A stretch of 64,000 nucleotides of DNA from positions 248,001 to 312,000 of the forward strand of contig JAINTL010000052.1 in NCBI GenBank assembly GCA_019916065.1, read 5' to 3'. A program made the translations under genes and the position numbers. The stretch's first letter is position 1. Each line of letters opens with the position of its first letter. Under the pieces are notes generated by a model that worked only from the letters and a program-made list of their open reading frames with translations, was not told the origin of the DNA and did not search any database. The DNA is from Vitellaria paradoxa. Taxonomy: Eukaryota > Streptophyta > Magnoliopsida > Ericales > Sapotaceae. Positions 24,601 to 35,630 of the stretch are shown here, piece by piece.

Positions 24601-25167
24601 GAGGAGGATCCCGAATAGGTGGCATGCATCCGTCTTGGACACGTGGTGTGCATCCAATTTAAACACGTAGTGTGCATTCGAAGAGGGGACAAGTTGGTGG
24701 TTGGGGAGCTGGCTGCCTTTTGTGTCGCATTAATTGGGGGGGGGCATAAAAGTTATGCCTGCACCCATTATCGATTACAGCTCCAATCACGTCTATCCCA
24801 ACTATACAGCATGATTCTGTCCATAGCTGTATTATTGCTCATAATGTCCAGGTAAGGACGACACGTGCCAAAAAACCTATAAATACATAAGGGACGAAGA
24901 AGAGAGATAAGTATCATCTACTATACAAAAACTCTACCAAATGTACTTCTGAACTTTTCCTTCTTTAATATGAATTTTGACTTGACCATCGGAGCGGTGT
25001 TCAACTGAACACCGCCCAGCTAGTAGTTTTATTTTAGGATTCGAGTCACAAATTGAAAAGCCCAAGATACCAGTGCCATCTGACTTTCGTTCGACCACAT
25101 CAATAGTACCTTTCTACCTGGTCAGACACATCAACAGAAGACCTCATTGAATTTTTTAGACACTCGA
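24601..25167 (+). repeat. 5' LTR of the Tat-type gypsy element
   Basis: This aligns with 38333-38864 along its length. The shared stretch around the TATA-like CCTATAAATACATAAG (24876-24891) is the best conserved part. The left boundary is uncertain and a TG start is not obvious. Divergence from the other LTR is considerable, so the insertion is old. Confidence 0.8.
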
Positions 25168-25186
25168 ATTGGCACCATCTGTGGAA
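25168..25186 (+). other. Primer-binding site of the gypsy element
   Basis: TTGGCACCATCTGTGG follows the LTR end. It resembles the TTGGCGCCGTCTGTGGG-type site seen in many plant Tat-group gypsy elements. Confidence 0.7.
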
Positions 25187-25230
25187 AACAATATCACACT
25201 CCCACAAAATATAGAACCTACCAACAGCCA

Positions 25231-26940
25231 TGCTGAGCAGAAGTATTAGAGAGGATCGACCAGGCGAGATGTTGGAGGTATCCAGAAGGCCCGTTAACCG
25301 TGAACAATCCCTTGCACATAACCAATCCATTAGGCGCGAATGTTTTGGGGGGCACAAACTCAGCGAAACCACTAGGCTGTTGATTGCGAGTTCCTGATAC
25401 AGAATGGGCTCACTTTGGCCTAGTTCCAGACGAAAATATGGTGGAGGGAGTACGAGTTGGAGATCCTTTGCAATCAAATGAGCTTGTATGCTGAGCATTC
25501 ACAAGCTTGAGATGGAGGCCACTGTTCTCATCATGGCTCTCACAAGCACAGACATCATAAGCCATCCCCATACCTCTCCAGAAGGAGGAGCCCAACACCA
25601 TGGAGGAGGAGAAGGCAGTCTCCGTCAACAAGTTACTTCTCCTTGCCCCAACGAAGAATAGAGAGGCAATCTAGCTCAAACAACGGAGAAGTAAAGCTCG
25701 TTCTAAGAAAACAAATAACCTGGAGAAGATGGTGGTGATTTGAAAGAGTGGGTGCTTAAACAACTGGCCGATCATGTTAAGCAGAGGACGGATCACTCTA
25801 CCTACCATTTGGCTAGAAAGGCTCTCGCTTGCATTACTACTTTACCATTCGCTGTCAATATCGAATAAATGGAACCTCCTCAGAAGTTTACTCCCCTGAG
25901 GTCCATCCTCTATGATGGTCAAGCTAACCTATTGGGGCACGTACATCATTATAAGCAAGTAATGTCCCTCTGAAGCTCCACTGATGCGCTCATATGTAAA
26001 GTTTCCCCTCTAGCCTAAGGAAAGTTGCATTGCAGTGGCTTGACAGGCTAGAACCAGGGTTGATCAGTACTTGGACCCAGTTGGTGAAAGCCTTCGTAGC
26101 TCGCTTCATCGCCAACAGCAAGCAACCCTGCTCTGTAGATACATGGATGACTATGAGAAAGAAAAATAACAAGAGCTTGAGAAGCTATGCTCAGCACTAC
26201 TTCAAAGCCTATAACGAAGTAGAAGGATGTTCCGAGTAGATCGCTGTGGCTTCCTTTAAGTTTGGCTAATCACATAATGATAAACTCTGGTAGTCGTTGA
26301 CTAAGCGGCTTACCGATGATCTGACCAACCTGATGAACCGCATCGAGAAGTATTCCAAAATTGATGATGAGACTAGGAGAGTCAAAAAAGAGCACCCGAA
26401 AAGAAAGAAAGAAAAAGTAAAAGCATGTGTTGGTGACAACAGGCTGACTAAGGAGTAGAATAAGAAAGATGTGTTTGGAGTCGTCCAAACAATCTTCAAT
26501 GTCCCAATTTTGAAGTTGCTACCAAAGATCAAAGATGAGCCTTACTTTGTGTGGCCTCATAAAATGGTGGAGAGCTATCTGAAAGGGATCAGTCCCTACA
26601 TTGCACCTACCACCGAGATAAGGGTTATTGCACGAGGGAATGCCAAACATTCAAACACCATTTGGAGGAGCTAGTACACTTGGGCCACCTGCACGAGTTC
26701 ATTGACGTTAGAGAAATGAAGAGGGACAAGCCGCCCGGCCATTTAAAGATAACAGGCTACGTGAGCACAATGATTGACCCACCTAGAGGGTCATTAACGT
26801 AGTGTACCTTGGCCACGAGTCTCGAGAAGAGGAAATTAGATCTCGAGCAAATTACATAAAAGCAGCCTATCTCAGTGAAGTGCTGAACGTAAGGAGTTCG
26901 ATGGCCCGAGACCGTAAAAGGAGCAGAATGGAGCCACAAA
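25231..26940 (+). pseudogene. Gypsy gag relic
   Basis: A possible start ATG is at 25231, but stops interrupt the frame. The best gag similarity is 26030-26239, with WTQLVKAFVARFIANSKQP and RSYAQHYFKAYNEVEG, the typical Retrotrans_gag layout. Later pieces to about 26940 are too decayed to assign. Confidence 0.8.
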
Positions 26941-26949
26941 GCAAGAAGT

Positions 26950-29900
26950 CACCTTTACAAATAGCAACCTAAGAGGTGTTTAGCAACCATATAACGATGC
27001 TCTGGTGGTCATGCTAGACATCGATGATTGCAAATTACGTTGCATCCTCATTGATCAAGGTAGTTCAATAGAAGTAATGTACTATGGGCTTTTTAAAGAG
27101 CTCAAATTATCAGAATTCGACCTAAGCTCGGCCCATTGCCCTCTAATTAGATTCAGCTCAATGCCAACTTGGCCACTCATAAGGGTTACAATTCCTATTT
27201 GAGCTGGGCTAGTGGAGCTACGAACAGAATTCTTGGTGGTGGATGTTCCTTCTTCGTATAAAGCTATAATGGCCGTCCATGGCTACATAAGATAAAGACA
27301 ATCCCCTCCACGTACCACCAAATGATCAAATTCCCAACACCTCGAGATGTGTTCTCAATTAGAAAGGACCAAATTATCTCCAAAAAATATTACTTGATTG
27401 CTATCAGGTCGAAGAATATCTCCAGTGAGGTCAAGTCGGTGGCTAGAACAGAGGAAAACCTGATGAAAAGGCAATTGAAGAATTGGAGTCCATCCTTGCC
27501 CACGAGTTCGATTTGGAGATATTTTTCCTAATAAGGAAGAACCTTACTGACCATGAAAAACAAGAGCTGGTGGATCTCCTAAAGCAGAATTTGGAAGTAT
27601 TCAAATAGATCCTTTATGAGATGCTAGGGATCAGCCCTAAAGTCATATGCTATAGGCTTAGTGTGTTGTCGACCATCAAACCAGTCATCTAAAAAAGGAA
27701 ATGATTGTTTCCCACATATACGGAAGTCACAGTTGAGGAGGTCGAAAGACTACTCAAAGCCAACGTAATCCGAGAGGCCAGCTACTCGAAATGGCTCTCC
27801 AATATGATGGTAGTGAAAAAGAAGAACAGCAAATGGCAGGTTTGCGTCAACTTCGCCAACCTCAACAAAGCGTATCCAAAAGATCCCTTCCTTTTGCCAA
27901 AAATTGATTAACTTGTTGATGCCATTATCGGGTATAAGATGATGGGCTTCCTAAACGCTTACTGGGGTTATTATCAGATTCTCATGTTTGGACCAAATTA
28001 GGAGAAAATAGTGTTCATTATGCCTAGAGGGGTTTATTGCTACAAAATGATGCCGTTCAAACTGAAGAATGCTGGAGCCATTTACTAGAGGATGGTCACG
28101 AAGATGTTTAGCGATCAGATCGACAAAACAATGAAGGTGTACATCGACGATATGGTTACCAAAATTAAGGCCAAACCAACCACTAGTTTGACCTAGAGGA
28201 GGTATTCGAAGTTTTCCGGAAGTATGGTCTACGACTCAATGCGGCTAAGTACGCCTTTGAGGTAAGTTCCGGGAAATTTCTTGGGCATCTAGTGACCAAA
28301 AAAGGCATAGAGGTTGACCTCGACCAAATTTCTTCCATGCAGAGGCTGCACCACCCAACCACGATAAAGGAAGTCTAAAGACTAATGGGCATGGAGGTAG
28401 TGTTAAATCGTTTCATTAGTCAGTCCCCCAACCATTGTAGACCTTTCTTCAGATTACTAAAAGAGAAATGTATCTTACATTCGGACCAAGAATGCGACTG
28501 AGCATTTGAAGAGTTGAAGAGTTATCTGGCATCACCCCTACTTTTATCTACTTCTCACCTAGGGGAAAGGCTGTAGTTGTATTTGGCGGTATCTGAGCAT
28601 CAGTCGCGCAATCCACGTAAGAGAGAGGGATAAATGCAACGACCAGTTTATTATATTAGCAAAATGATGGTCGGAGCAAAGCAAGGGTATATCCTCATCG
28701 ATAAGCTGGTCTTAGCACTGATTGTTGCTCTGAGGAAGTTGTCACACTACTTCTTGGCTCATCTAATAGTGGTGGCTATTGAGTACCCACTTAAATCTGT
28801 GCTCAGGAAAATTGAACAATCCAGAAGAATGGCAAAGTAGGCGGTCGAACTCGAATCGTATGACATTAGCTTCATGCCTTGGACTGCCATCAAAGGTTAA
28901 GCGCTTGCAGACTTCGTGGCCGAGTTCGTCTCCCTGTTCGATGCCAACCAGTCCAACACGAACGAGGCCATTGGCGAAGGGACTTGGGAAATCCAAGTGG
29001 AGGGTGCTACAACGAAAGAGAGCTCGAGGGCTAGAGTCATACTAACTTCACCCGAGGGATTGGTCTATGAGCATGTTTTAGAACTAAGGTTTTGAGCAAC
29101 AAACAACAAATCCGAATATAAAACCATGCTGATTGAGCTCAAGTTGGCTATAGGGCAACATGCTCAGAGTCATCCTATCTTCAAATTCTTAACTGGTCAT
29201 TAGTCAGCTTAATGGGGAGTATGAAGTTTGTGTGAACAACATGGCATAATATTATCAGCAAGCTTGAGCACTCATTGGAAAGTTTAATGCAATAGAGCTC
29301 AAGCTAATTATGAGAAGGAAGAATAGCTGAGCAAATGCCTTGGCCGCTTTGGGTGTAGTCAAATGACATGGCGAGGCAAAGAGCATCACGATAGAGAAGC
29401 TTTTCTATCCAAGTATACAAGAGCTTGAGCATAGCGTGCAGACGACTTCCCCTGTGCCGAGTTGGATGGACCTGATCATTCAGTACCTGAAGAATGATAT
29501 GTTACCTCAAGACAAAAACGAGACTATCAAGATCAGGAGTAAGGTGTCAAGATTTTAGTTGTCTTGCAACCAGCAATTGTACAAAAAATCTTTCAATGGC
29601 CTATACTTGCTCTACGATCACCTTGACCCAATACAAGACTTGTTAGAAGAATTGCATGAGGGCAGTTGCGAAGCACACACTGGGGGCGATCTACAACTGC
29701 CCGAGCAATGTCACAAGGCTATTGGTGGCCACACATGTAGAAAGATTTCATCTGATATTCCACTAAATACGACTAGTGCCAGAGGTTAGCTCCAATCCTT
29801 CACCAGCCTACTTAAGATATGACCCTCCTAGCTAGCTCGTGGCCCTTCACCGAATGGGGGCTATATGTAGTCGAACCCCTACCTATGGCTCTAGGAGGGC

Positions 29901-29960
29901 GTCGATGGCTTCTCGCAGCAACAAATTATTTCACAAAGTAGATTGAAGTCGAAACACTCA
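26950..29960 (+). pseudogene. Gypsy pol relic: protease, reverse transcriptase, two RNase H, start of integrase
   Basis: Protease at 27005-27202 keeps LIDQGSSIEVMYY. Reverse transcriptase from 27705 shows KKKNSKWQVCVNFANLNKAY, and YIDDMV at 28140-28157 keeps the catalytic aspartates. A first RNase H region lies at about 28440-28925. A second one, with SPEGLVYEHVLELRF and ATNNKSEY near 29050-29115, fits the extra archaeal-type RNase H of Tat elements. Integrase starts near 29890 (WLLAATNYFTK) and stops at about 29960 where foreign DNA begins. Many in-frame stops make this a pseudogene. Confidence 0.87.
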
Positions 29961-32054
29961 CGTAATAACCTGAATTCTTTTTCGTTAATTATTTTACTTA
30001 TATATGGTGATGATATTTATTATGGTAAAATTCTAGTTTATTGAGGATTTGAAAATTTCTGGAATGATAAAATTGGTTAGAAGCATTTTTGAATTTAATT
30101 TCACTCTATGTGGGAGTTCAATGTGAAATTTCTAGACTTTTCATCCAAACAATCCCTAACCCAATTACCCATTTGGTTCAAGCCAAACCCATTAACCCAT
30201 GGATCAACCCATTATTTAACTCACCTTAACTTACCTTATCACTCACCAAGTTAACTCATGAATAGTAACTCTCAATCAACTCTCTGCAAAACTTATCTTC
30301 CTCTATTCTTTTCTCCATAACTCACTTGAATTATTTGCTTGAATAGTTCATTGCAGCTACATTTTTGGATAGTGACACCTCTCTCACCTTCTTAATCCAA
30401 TATTTTTGGCTTTGAAGCTATCAAAGTAGGGTTTGTCTTCCTCTACCGACACCCACCACCATTATAAGTAAAGCTTCAAGAGCTTCCTGTATAATGATCT
30501 TTTTAAGTGATTAAAAATTTCTTAAGGCATCTAGAGAGTTATGAGGCTTGAGTGTTCTCATGAAAAAAAAAAAAAAAACCTTAAGTGTTGGTTGGAGAAT
30601 TAGTGATGTCCAAGGAAGAAAAAAAAAAAAGAAAAACTTGGAGCTTCCCGATTCGATTGGTGTTTGGAGCCCAACTTCTCTTCATTTTTTTGACTTGGTC
30701 ACCAAAATTTTCATTGAGATAGGATGACGAACCTCTTAGAATGTGTTCCATATCTTCAATACGAATTAGAATGAACATGTATAAGATTGATTTGAAGTTG
30801 AAGTATTTTCCAAGTTTAAAGTATGGAACCTGAATGTGTTGAAATTTGTAGTTAATTATCTTCATAACTTGTGAGATTGAATTTATAGTTATATGTTTGA
30901 GTATGTATTTTTAATTTGTAAGTGTTTTTATACATTCATAATAATGATATATGGACTCGAGAACATCAAATGATGAATAGAATCACTTAGAACACAAAAT
31001 AGAGCATGCAACTTGAAAGTAGAGCAGAACTGGACATTAAAACGCAGAAAATGGGTACTGTTGTTCGGACAGCTATCCACACGGAGTGCTATTCGAGTTA
31101 GCCCGACGAGCTGAAAGCTCACTGTTTTTAACTTCCGATGTGATTTTGACTTCCAAGATGGTGGAATTAGCTTCAGTTAAAAAAATTTGTACCTCTTCAA
31201 GTTTTCTTTCCAATCCAAAAGGATTTGCATCAATCCGATTTTTGAGTCAAAACTTATGCCCAAAATACTAAACATATGTCAAGTTCTAAGCAAACTAAAT
31301 TCAAGACTATTTTTCAACCTTTAGATTTTAGAATTTTAAAAAGTGTAGAACATGAAAGTTGTAGACCTTGAAGTCTAGTTTCTAGAAATATAAGGTTTAT
31401 AAAATTGGAGCTATACTTTATTTTATATGAATTTTCTTTGTATTGCCGTCACTATTTAGCCTTTAAATTGACACTTGTCTGGATTCTTTTTTTATATCTA
31501 AAAATTTATTTAAATCCTAATTATTCTTTTGTTAGTTGTAGATATGTTAATGAGTTTTGTTCATATTTAATTCCATTTACAAGGTCTAATCTAGTAAAAT
31601 ACACTAATCGTTTGATGAAATGCCTAACTGAACTGTTAAGTAAAAAAAATCCTGCTTAGTTAGCTTCCAATTGGTACAAAATTATTTTAATTAGATATTA
31701 GATATTATTTTGACACTCCAATATTTATGATAACTAACTTAGATAATTAGTTTCATTATCTACGGTTAGGAGACTTATTGTTTGATAAAATGCTCAAATA
31801 AAAGATAAGACTTGTTTTTCCCTCACTTGGTTTTTTTTTTTTTTAAATGAACTTGATTTATCTTAATTGATTTTTAGGCATTGTTTTGTCAACCTAACAA
31901 GTTATGTGACTCTATTTGTTTTGAAACTAAATTTTCATGACTCGATCAATTTGATGAAATTTATTTAAATATATACGTTTTCTTAAATGTTAAAATAATT
32001 CTAGACATTTATGGATATCTTGAAGCCAGAACTCTTCCAATACAATAAGGGTTT

Positions 32055-32260
32055 TTTTTTTTTTTTTGGTAACGGGGGAAATCACCCAGTGGTTTTACTC
32101 ACTGAGCTACAAACCCTCAGAGAAACTAGCGCAACAACCCACCGCTACGGCTCCCCACTTAAATCCTAGCCGCTCTAGGTGAGAATCGAACCTACGATCT
32201 AGTTATATCACCCAAGCCTTAGATTTGGCTCCCACACCACTGGACCAACCAGGGGTGGGT
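32055..32260 (-). mobile_element. tRNA-derived SINE with 16-bp target-site duplication
   Basis: On the minus strand the head has TGGTCCAGTGGTGTGG as A box and GTAGGTTCGATTCTC as B box. A body follows, ending GGTTTGTAGCTCAGTGAG..CCGTTACC, then a poly-A tail (T-run at 32051-32067 on plus). Perfect repeats AATACAATAAGGGTTT flank it at 32039-32054 and 32261-32276. Its tail GTTACC-A(n) is shared with the SINE at 39782-39974. Confidence 0.92.
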
Positions 32261-32334
32261 AATACAATAAGGGTTTGGTTATAAATAATATGATATTTAA
32301 AATTAATCTAGATTATTATATTGGTTAATGTTAT

Positions 32335-32625
32335 TTATCTATCAAATTAAATGCAAATTAAGAATGTATTAGTTTTGTAAATCTCACATGGACGTGATTG
32401 TTTAACTTTTGTACTTTGCTACTTCTAGTGGAATAAAATAATACTTAGAAATTTTTCTAAGATTAAGCATAAGCCTAAAGAGTTGCTTATTATTTTATAT
32501 TACATAAAATAATAAAATAAAAGAGAAAAAAAAAAGAAAAAATCAGGATCGAAGCTAACGAGGTTCAAACTTATGACTTCAAATCGTGATTAGGGTCGCC
32601 TTCCCACTAAGCCATCGGCCTCAAC
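32335..32625 (-). mobile_element. Putative SINE-containing insertion with 14-bp flanking repeats
   Basis: A tRNA-like head on minus (GATGGCTTAGTGGGAAGG, then AGTTTGAACCT) lies at about 32555-32624. The word TTGGTTAATGTTAT flanks the 291-bp segment at 32321-32334 and 32626-32639. The head occupies only the right third; the rest is AT-rich and may be a SINE body or older DNA. Confidence 0.55.
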
Positions 32626-33364
32626 TTGGTTAATGTTATATTTAAAATATTTTTATTCTTACCTAAGTTAGTTTGGCGAACTTGTCAAAAGAATTAGCTT
32701 AAATCTAAATCTAATTTTAAATTATTCTAGCTAATTAATACTTGTTAATGTACATGTTGTACCTACCTTTGTGAAGGCAGTATTTGTAACTGTGTTAAAT
32801 CTTTGATTCGTTGAAAATTATGATTGAATTATGGATTGAGATGAAATACTTAAAATTTTAATACATGTGACTGAATAATCCTACTTAGGATTAATCACTC
32901 ATAAACATTGCCAGTTTTTATTGAAAATGTCTTATTTACATATAAGATACCCTTGGGAATGTTAAAGAATAAAAATGAATTTAAAGCACTCGATGCTAAA
33001 GTTATCCTTGGCAATGACGTGATGGTGGGTAGAAATGGCTTCTTTAGGTGGAGATGGGAACCTATGTGTTTTGTTTGGGAGATGCTCCCTTCTGACTTGG
33101 CTAGCTAGGTAGCCAGTCGTGACGGTTAGGTTTTTGGTGGGTGACACCATTAGAATACATTAGATGCCAAGCTGATAAAATCACTAGTTCCCAAGGCTAG
33201 GGGTAGAGGAGGATAAGAATATGATTATTCTAGGAGAATTTAGATTAAACCCATTTATCAGATTTTACTATGACTAGCAACTTCTCTTACCTATGTTTGA
33301 ATAATGCGCTGGAATTACTTAATTACATTTAATTCTTTTTTATAACTATTTTATATGAAGTGTA

Positions 33365-33470
33365 GAAAAATATACATGAAACCTGCATCATTATGGAATT
33401 TGATCCCGAGACATTAAAGATCTGAATCTAAGATTCTTACCACTGCGACGTCTATTTCATTGTGGTACAA
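33365..33470 (-). mobile_element. Possible tRNA-derived SINE relic
   Basis: On minus, TAGACGTCGCAGTGGTAAG and GGGATCAAATTCC are spaced like A and B boxes. No target-site duplication or tail was found, so this is tentative. Confidence 0.35.
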
Positions 33471-34202
33471 AACAACAACATTAAATTATTTGACGTGTAA
33501 GTGAAATAGTAGTTACAGTGATAACCTTGTTGGACTTATAAGTATAATTTATATTGTTTAGTTGGGACCTTTTAAATTATTGTTGCATGAACAATATGCC
33601 ACCTAACCATGTACACTGTGTTGGGTCACACAATATAGTGTAGTATTATGACCATTGCATATAGGCACTTGGAAGATTCTGATTACTAGGTTTTAGTAGC
33701 TCATCCCATCGTGGAAAAATTTTTCAGGACATTAAGAGCAGTGATACTAAAGATGAACTTAAAAGAGATTAATTTCTCTAGAATATCCCACCAGACCAGT
33801 TATCTATTTTTTCTTGTGCAATATTGGAAGACTCTATTTATAATTATGGTCTGTAATAATAATTGTTGGATGATTGTAAATAATTAAGTTTACACTTGGT
33901 TTGCTTTGATTTGGTATGTAACATTAATCGCGTCGTTGGGATGCTTAGATGGCTCTATAATAATATTTTCTATCCATATTTTGTACTCTGTAATTGAATT
34001 CCACCAAATGATTTAGTCTAATAACTTATAAATTATTTGGAATGAATTAGGGATTTTGAAAACCCTAAATTTATAATTGCGAGTTAACCCCAATTTGGAG
34101 GAAATTTGGGGTATAACAACGTATTATTATCATTCTATTTTTATACTCAACAAACAATCTCAAGTTACCCCCGGGTATTCAGGTTATAAAAATCTGGGGC
34201 GT

Positions 34203-34960
34203 GAAACCTTAGCACCATCAAAGACTCCGACACCAGGAGATTCGTATGGAAGAACATAGTCACTGCATATGGGGTTCCATAGAGCTTGATTTCAAATAAC
34301 AACACACAATTTGACAACAATGCATTTAGAGAGTTCTGCTTGGACCTAGGGATTCACAATCATTACTCTACACCAGCATACCTTTAAAGCAATGGTTAAG
34401 CCGAGCTCTCCTATAAAACCATACTAAATGGCATCAAGAAATGCTTGGAGCAAGCTAAAGGACGATGGGTAGAGGAACTACCGATTGTGCTCTGAGCTTA
34501 CAGAGCTACTCCACGCTGATCAACTGGAGAGAGTCTATTCTCATTAGAATACGTGACAAAGGCACTCATACCATTGGAGATCGACATGCCCACAATCTGA
34601 ACCCTAGCCTTCTCACAAAAGAATAATGATGTGGCACTAAAGAGAAATTTTGACCTACTTGATGAAAAGAGGGAACTCGTTTGGATTCGGATGGCTGCTT
34701 ACTAGCAATAATTGAAAGAGTCATAAACCAAAAATGTTGGAGCAAGGTCTTTTAATGTTGACGATCTCGTGCTTAGAAAGGTAATGTTGGCAACAAAGAA
34801 TTTTGCTTATGGCAAGCACGGTCTAAGTTGGGAAGGCCTTACAAAGTCATTGAAGTGGTTGGTAATGGAGCCAATTGCCTGGAAGATATGAAGAGGAAAG
34901 AAGTCATGAGCCCATAGAACAACACCAATTTGAGGATCTATTATCATTAAAAAAAACCCA
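34203..34960 (+). pseudogene. Gypsy integrase, second half
   Basis: Coding similarity resumes with RRFVWKNIVTAYGVP near 34240. LISNNNTQFDNNAFREFC contains the second catalytic region, where the usual SDNG reads SNNN, so the catalytic aspartate is lost. A decayed NGxAE box lies near 34390. The C-terminal part with NVDDLVLRKV is near 34760. Several stops interrupt it. It continues the integrase broken at 29960. Confidence 0.85.
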
Positions 34961-35038
34961 ATGTAAACACTAAGTCATGAATGATAACTTCTGTTCCCAA
35001 AACACCTATGAATTTATGATAAATGATTCTTTTCAAAT

Positions 35039-35263
35039 ACTTGGCTTAAGGCCACGGTTCAACTATCTGACCCACTCAGGTCGGCCATAGTCATACCTAG
35101 CACAATGCCACACTTCGGCCGCCTAATCCTCTCAGGTTGGCCATAGCTATACCTGGCGTAAGGTCATGATTCGACCACCTGACCTCCTCAAGTCGGCCAT
35201 AGCCATACTTGGCTTAAAATTATGGTTCGATTACCTGGCCCCCTTAGGTTGGTTATAATTAAT
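35039..35263 (+). repeat. Four 56-bp tandem repeats in the gypsy 3' region
   Basis: Units start at about 35039, 35095, 35151 and 35207. Each has ACTTGGCTTAAGG-like, GGTTCGAC-like and CAGGTCGGCCATAG-like words. A further pair of about 53-bp units sharing AGTGTTTTAGTTCGGATTCA follows at 35440-35540. Tandem arrays between integrase and the 3' LTR are common in Tat-type elements. Confidence 0.85.
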
Positions 35264-35630
35264 CTTGCTAAAAATAACTCATCAAAAGGGGGAAGGCTCT
35301 GTTCGGTTTGCCCTTATACATGACAACTAAAACAAATCTATTTTACCAAGTGTTCTAACTCGGACTCAGCACGTCTCAACCTATATTGTACAACTTAATT
35401 TGCTTTGGATTAAAACTAACTTATTTCAACTAGTGTTTTAGTTCAGATTCATGTTATCAAGTCAGCCTTGCTTAGTCCACGAAAGGCTTGCAAGTGTTTT
35501 AGTTCGGATTCATGTTATCAAATCAACCTTATTTAGATTCTGCTCGGACTTAGTTATCAGAAAGAAATTATTTATAAGTACTAGGGGTCAAATTACTCAT
35601 AGATGACCAGGTATTTCTCAAACTCACAAC

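Larger units (their letters stand above)
29961..34202. mobile_element. 4.2-kb insertion splitting the integrase, possible solo LTR
   Basis: Integrase coding ends at about 29960 and resumes at 34203 with GAAACC, close to the GAAACA just before the insertion. The insert lacks protein similarity. An inverted match of 11/12 bases (AATAACCTGAAT at 29964-29975; ATTCAGGTTATA at 34177-34188) lies near its ends. The GGGGCGTGA-like right end resembles chromovirus LTR termini, so a very long solo LTR is one explanation. It received at least one SINE later. The class remains unproven. Confidence 0.6.
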
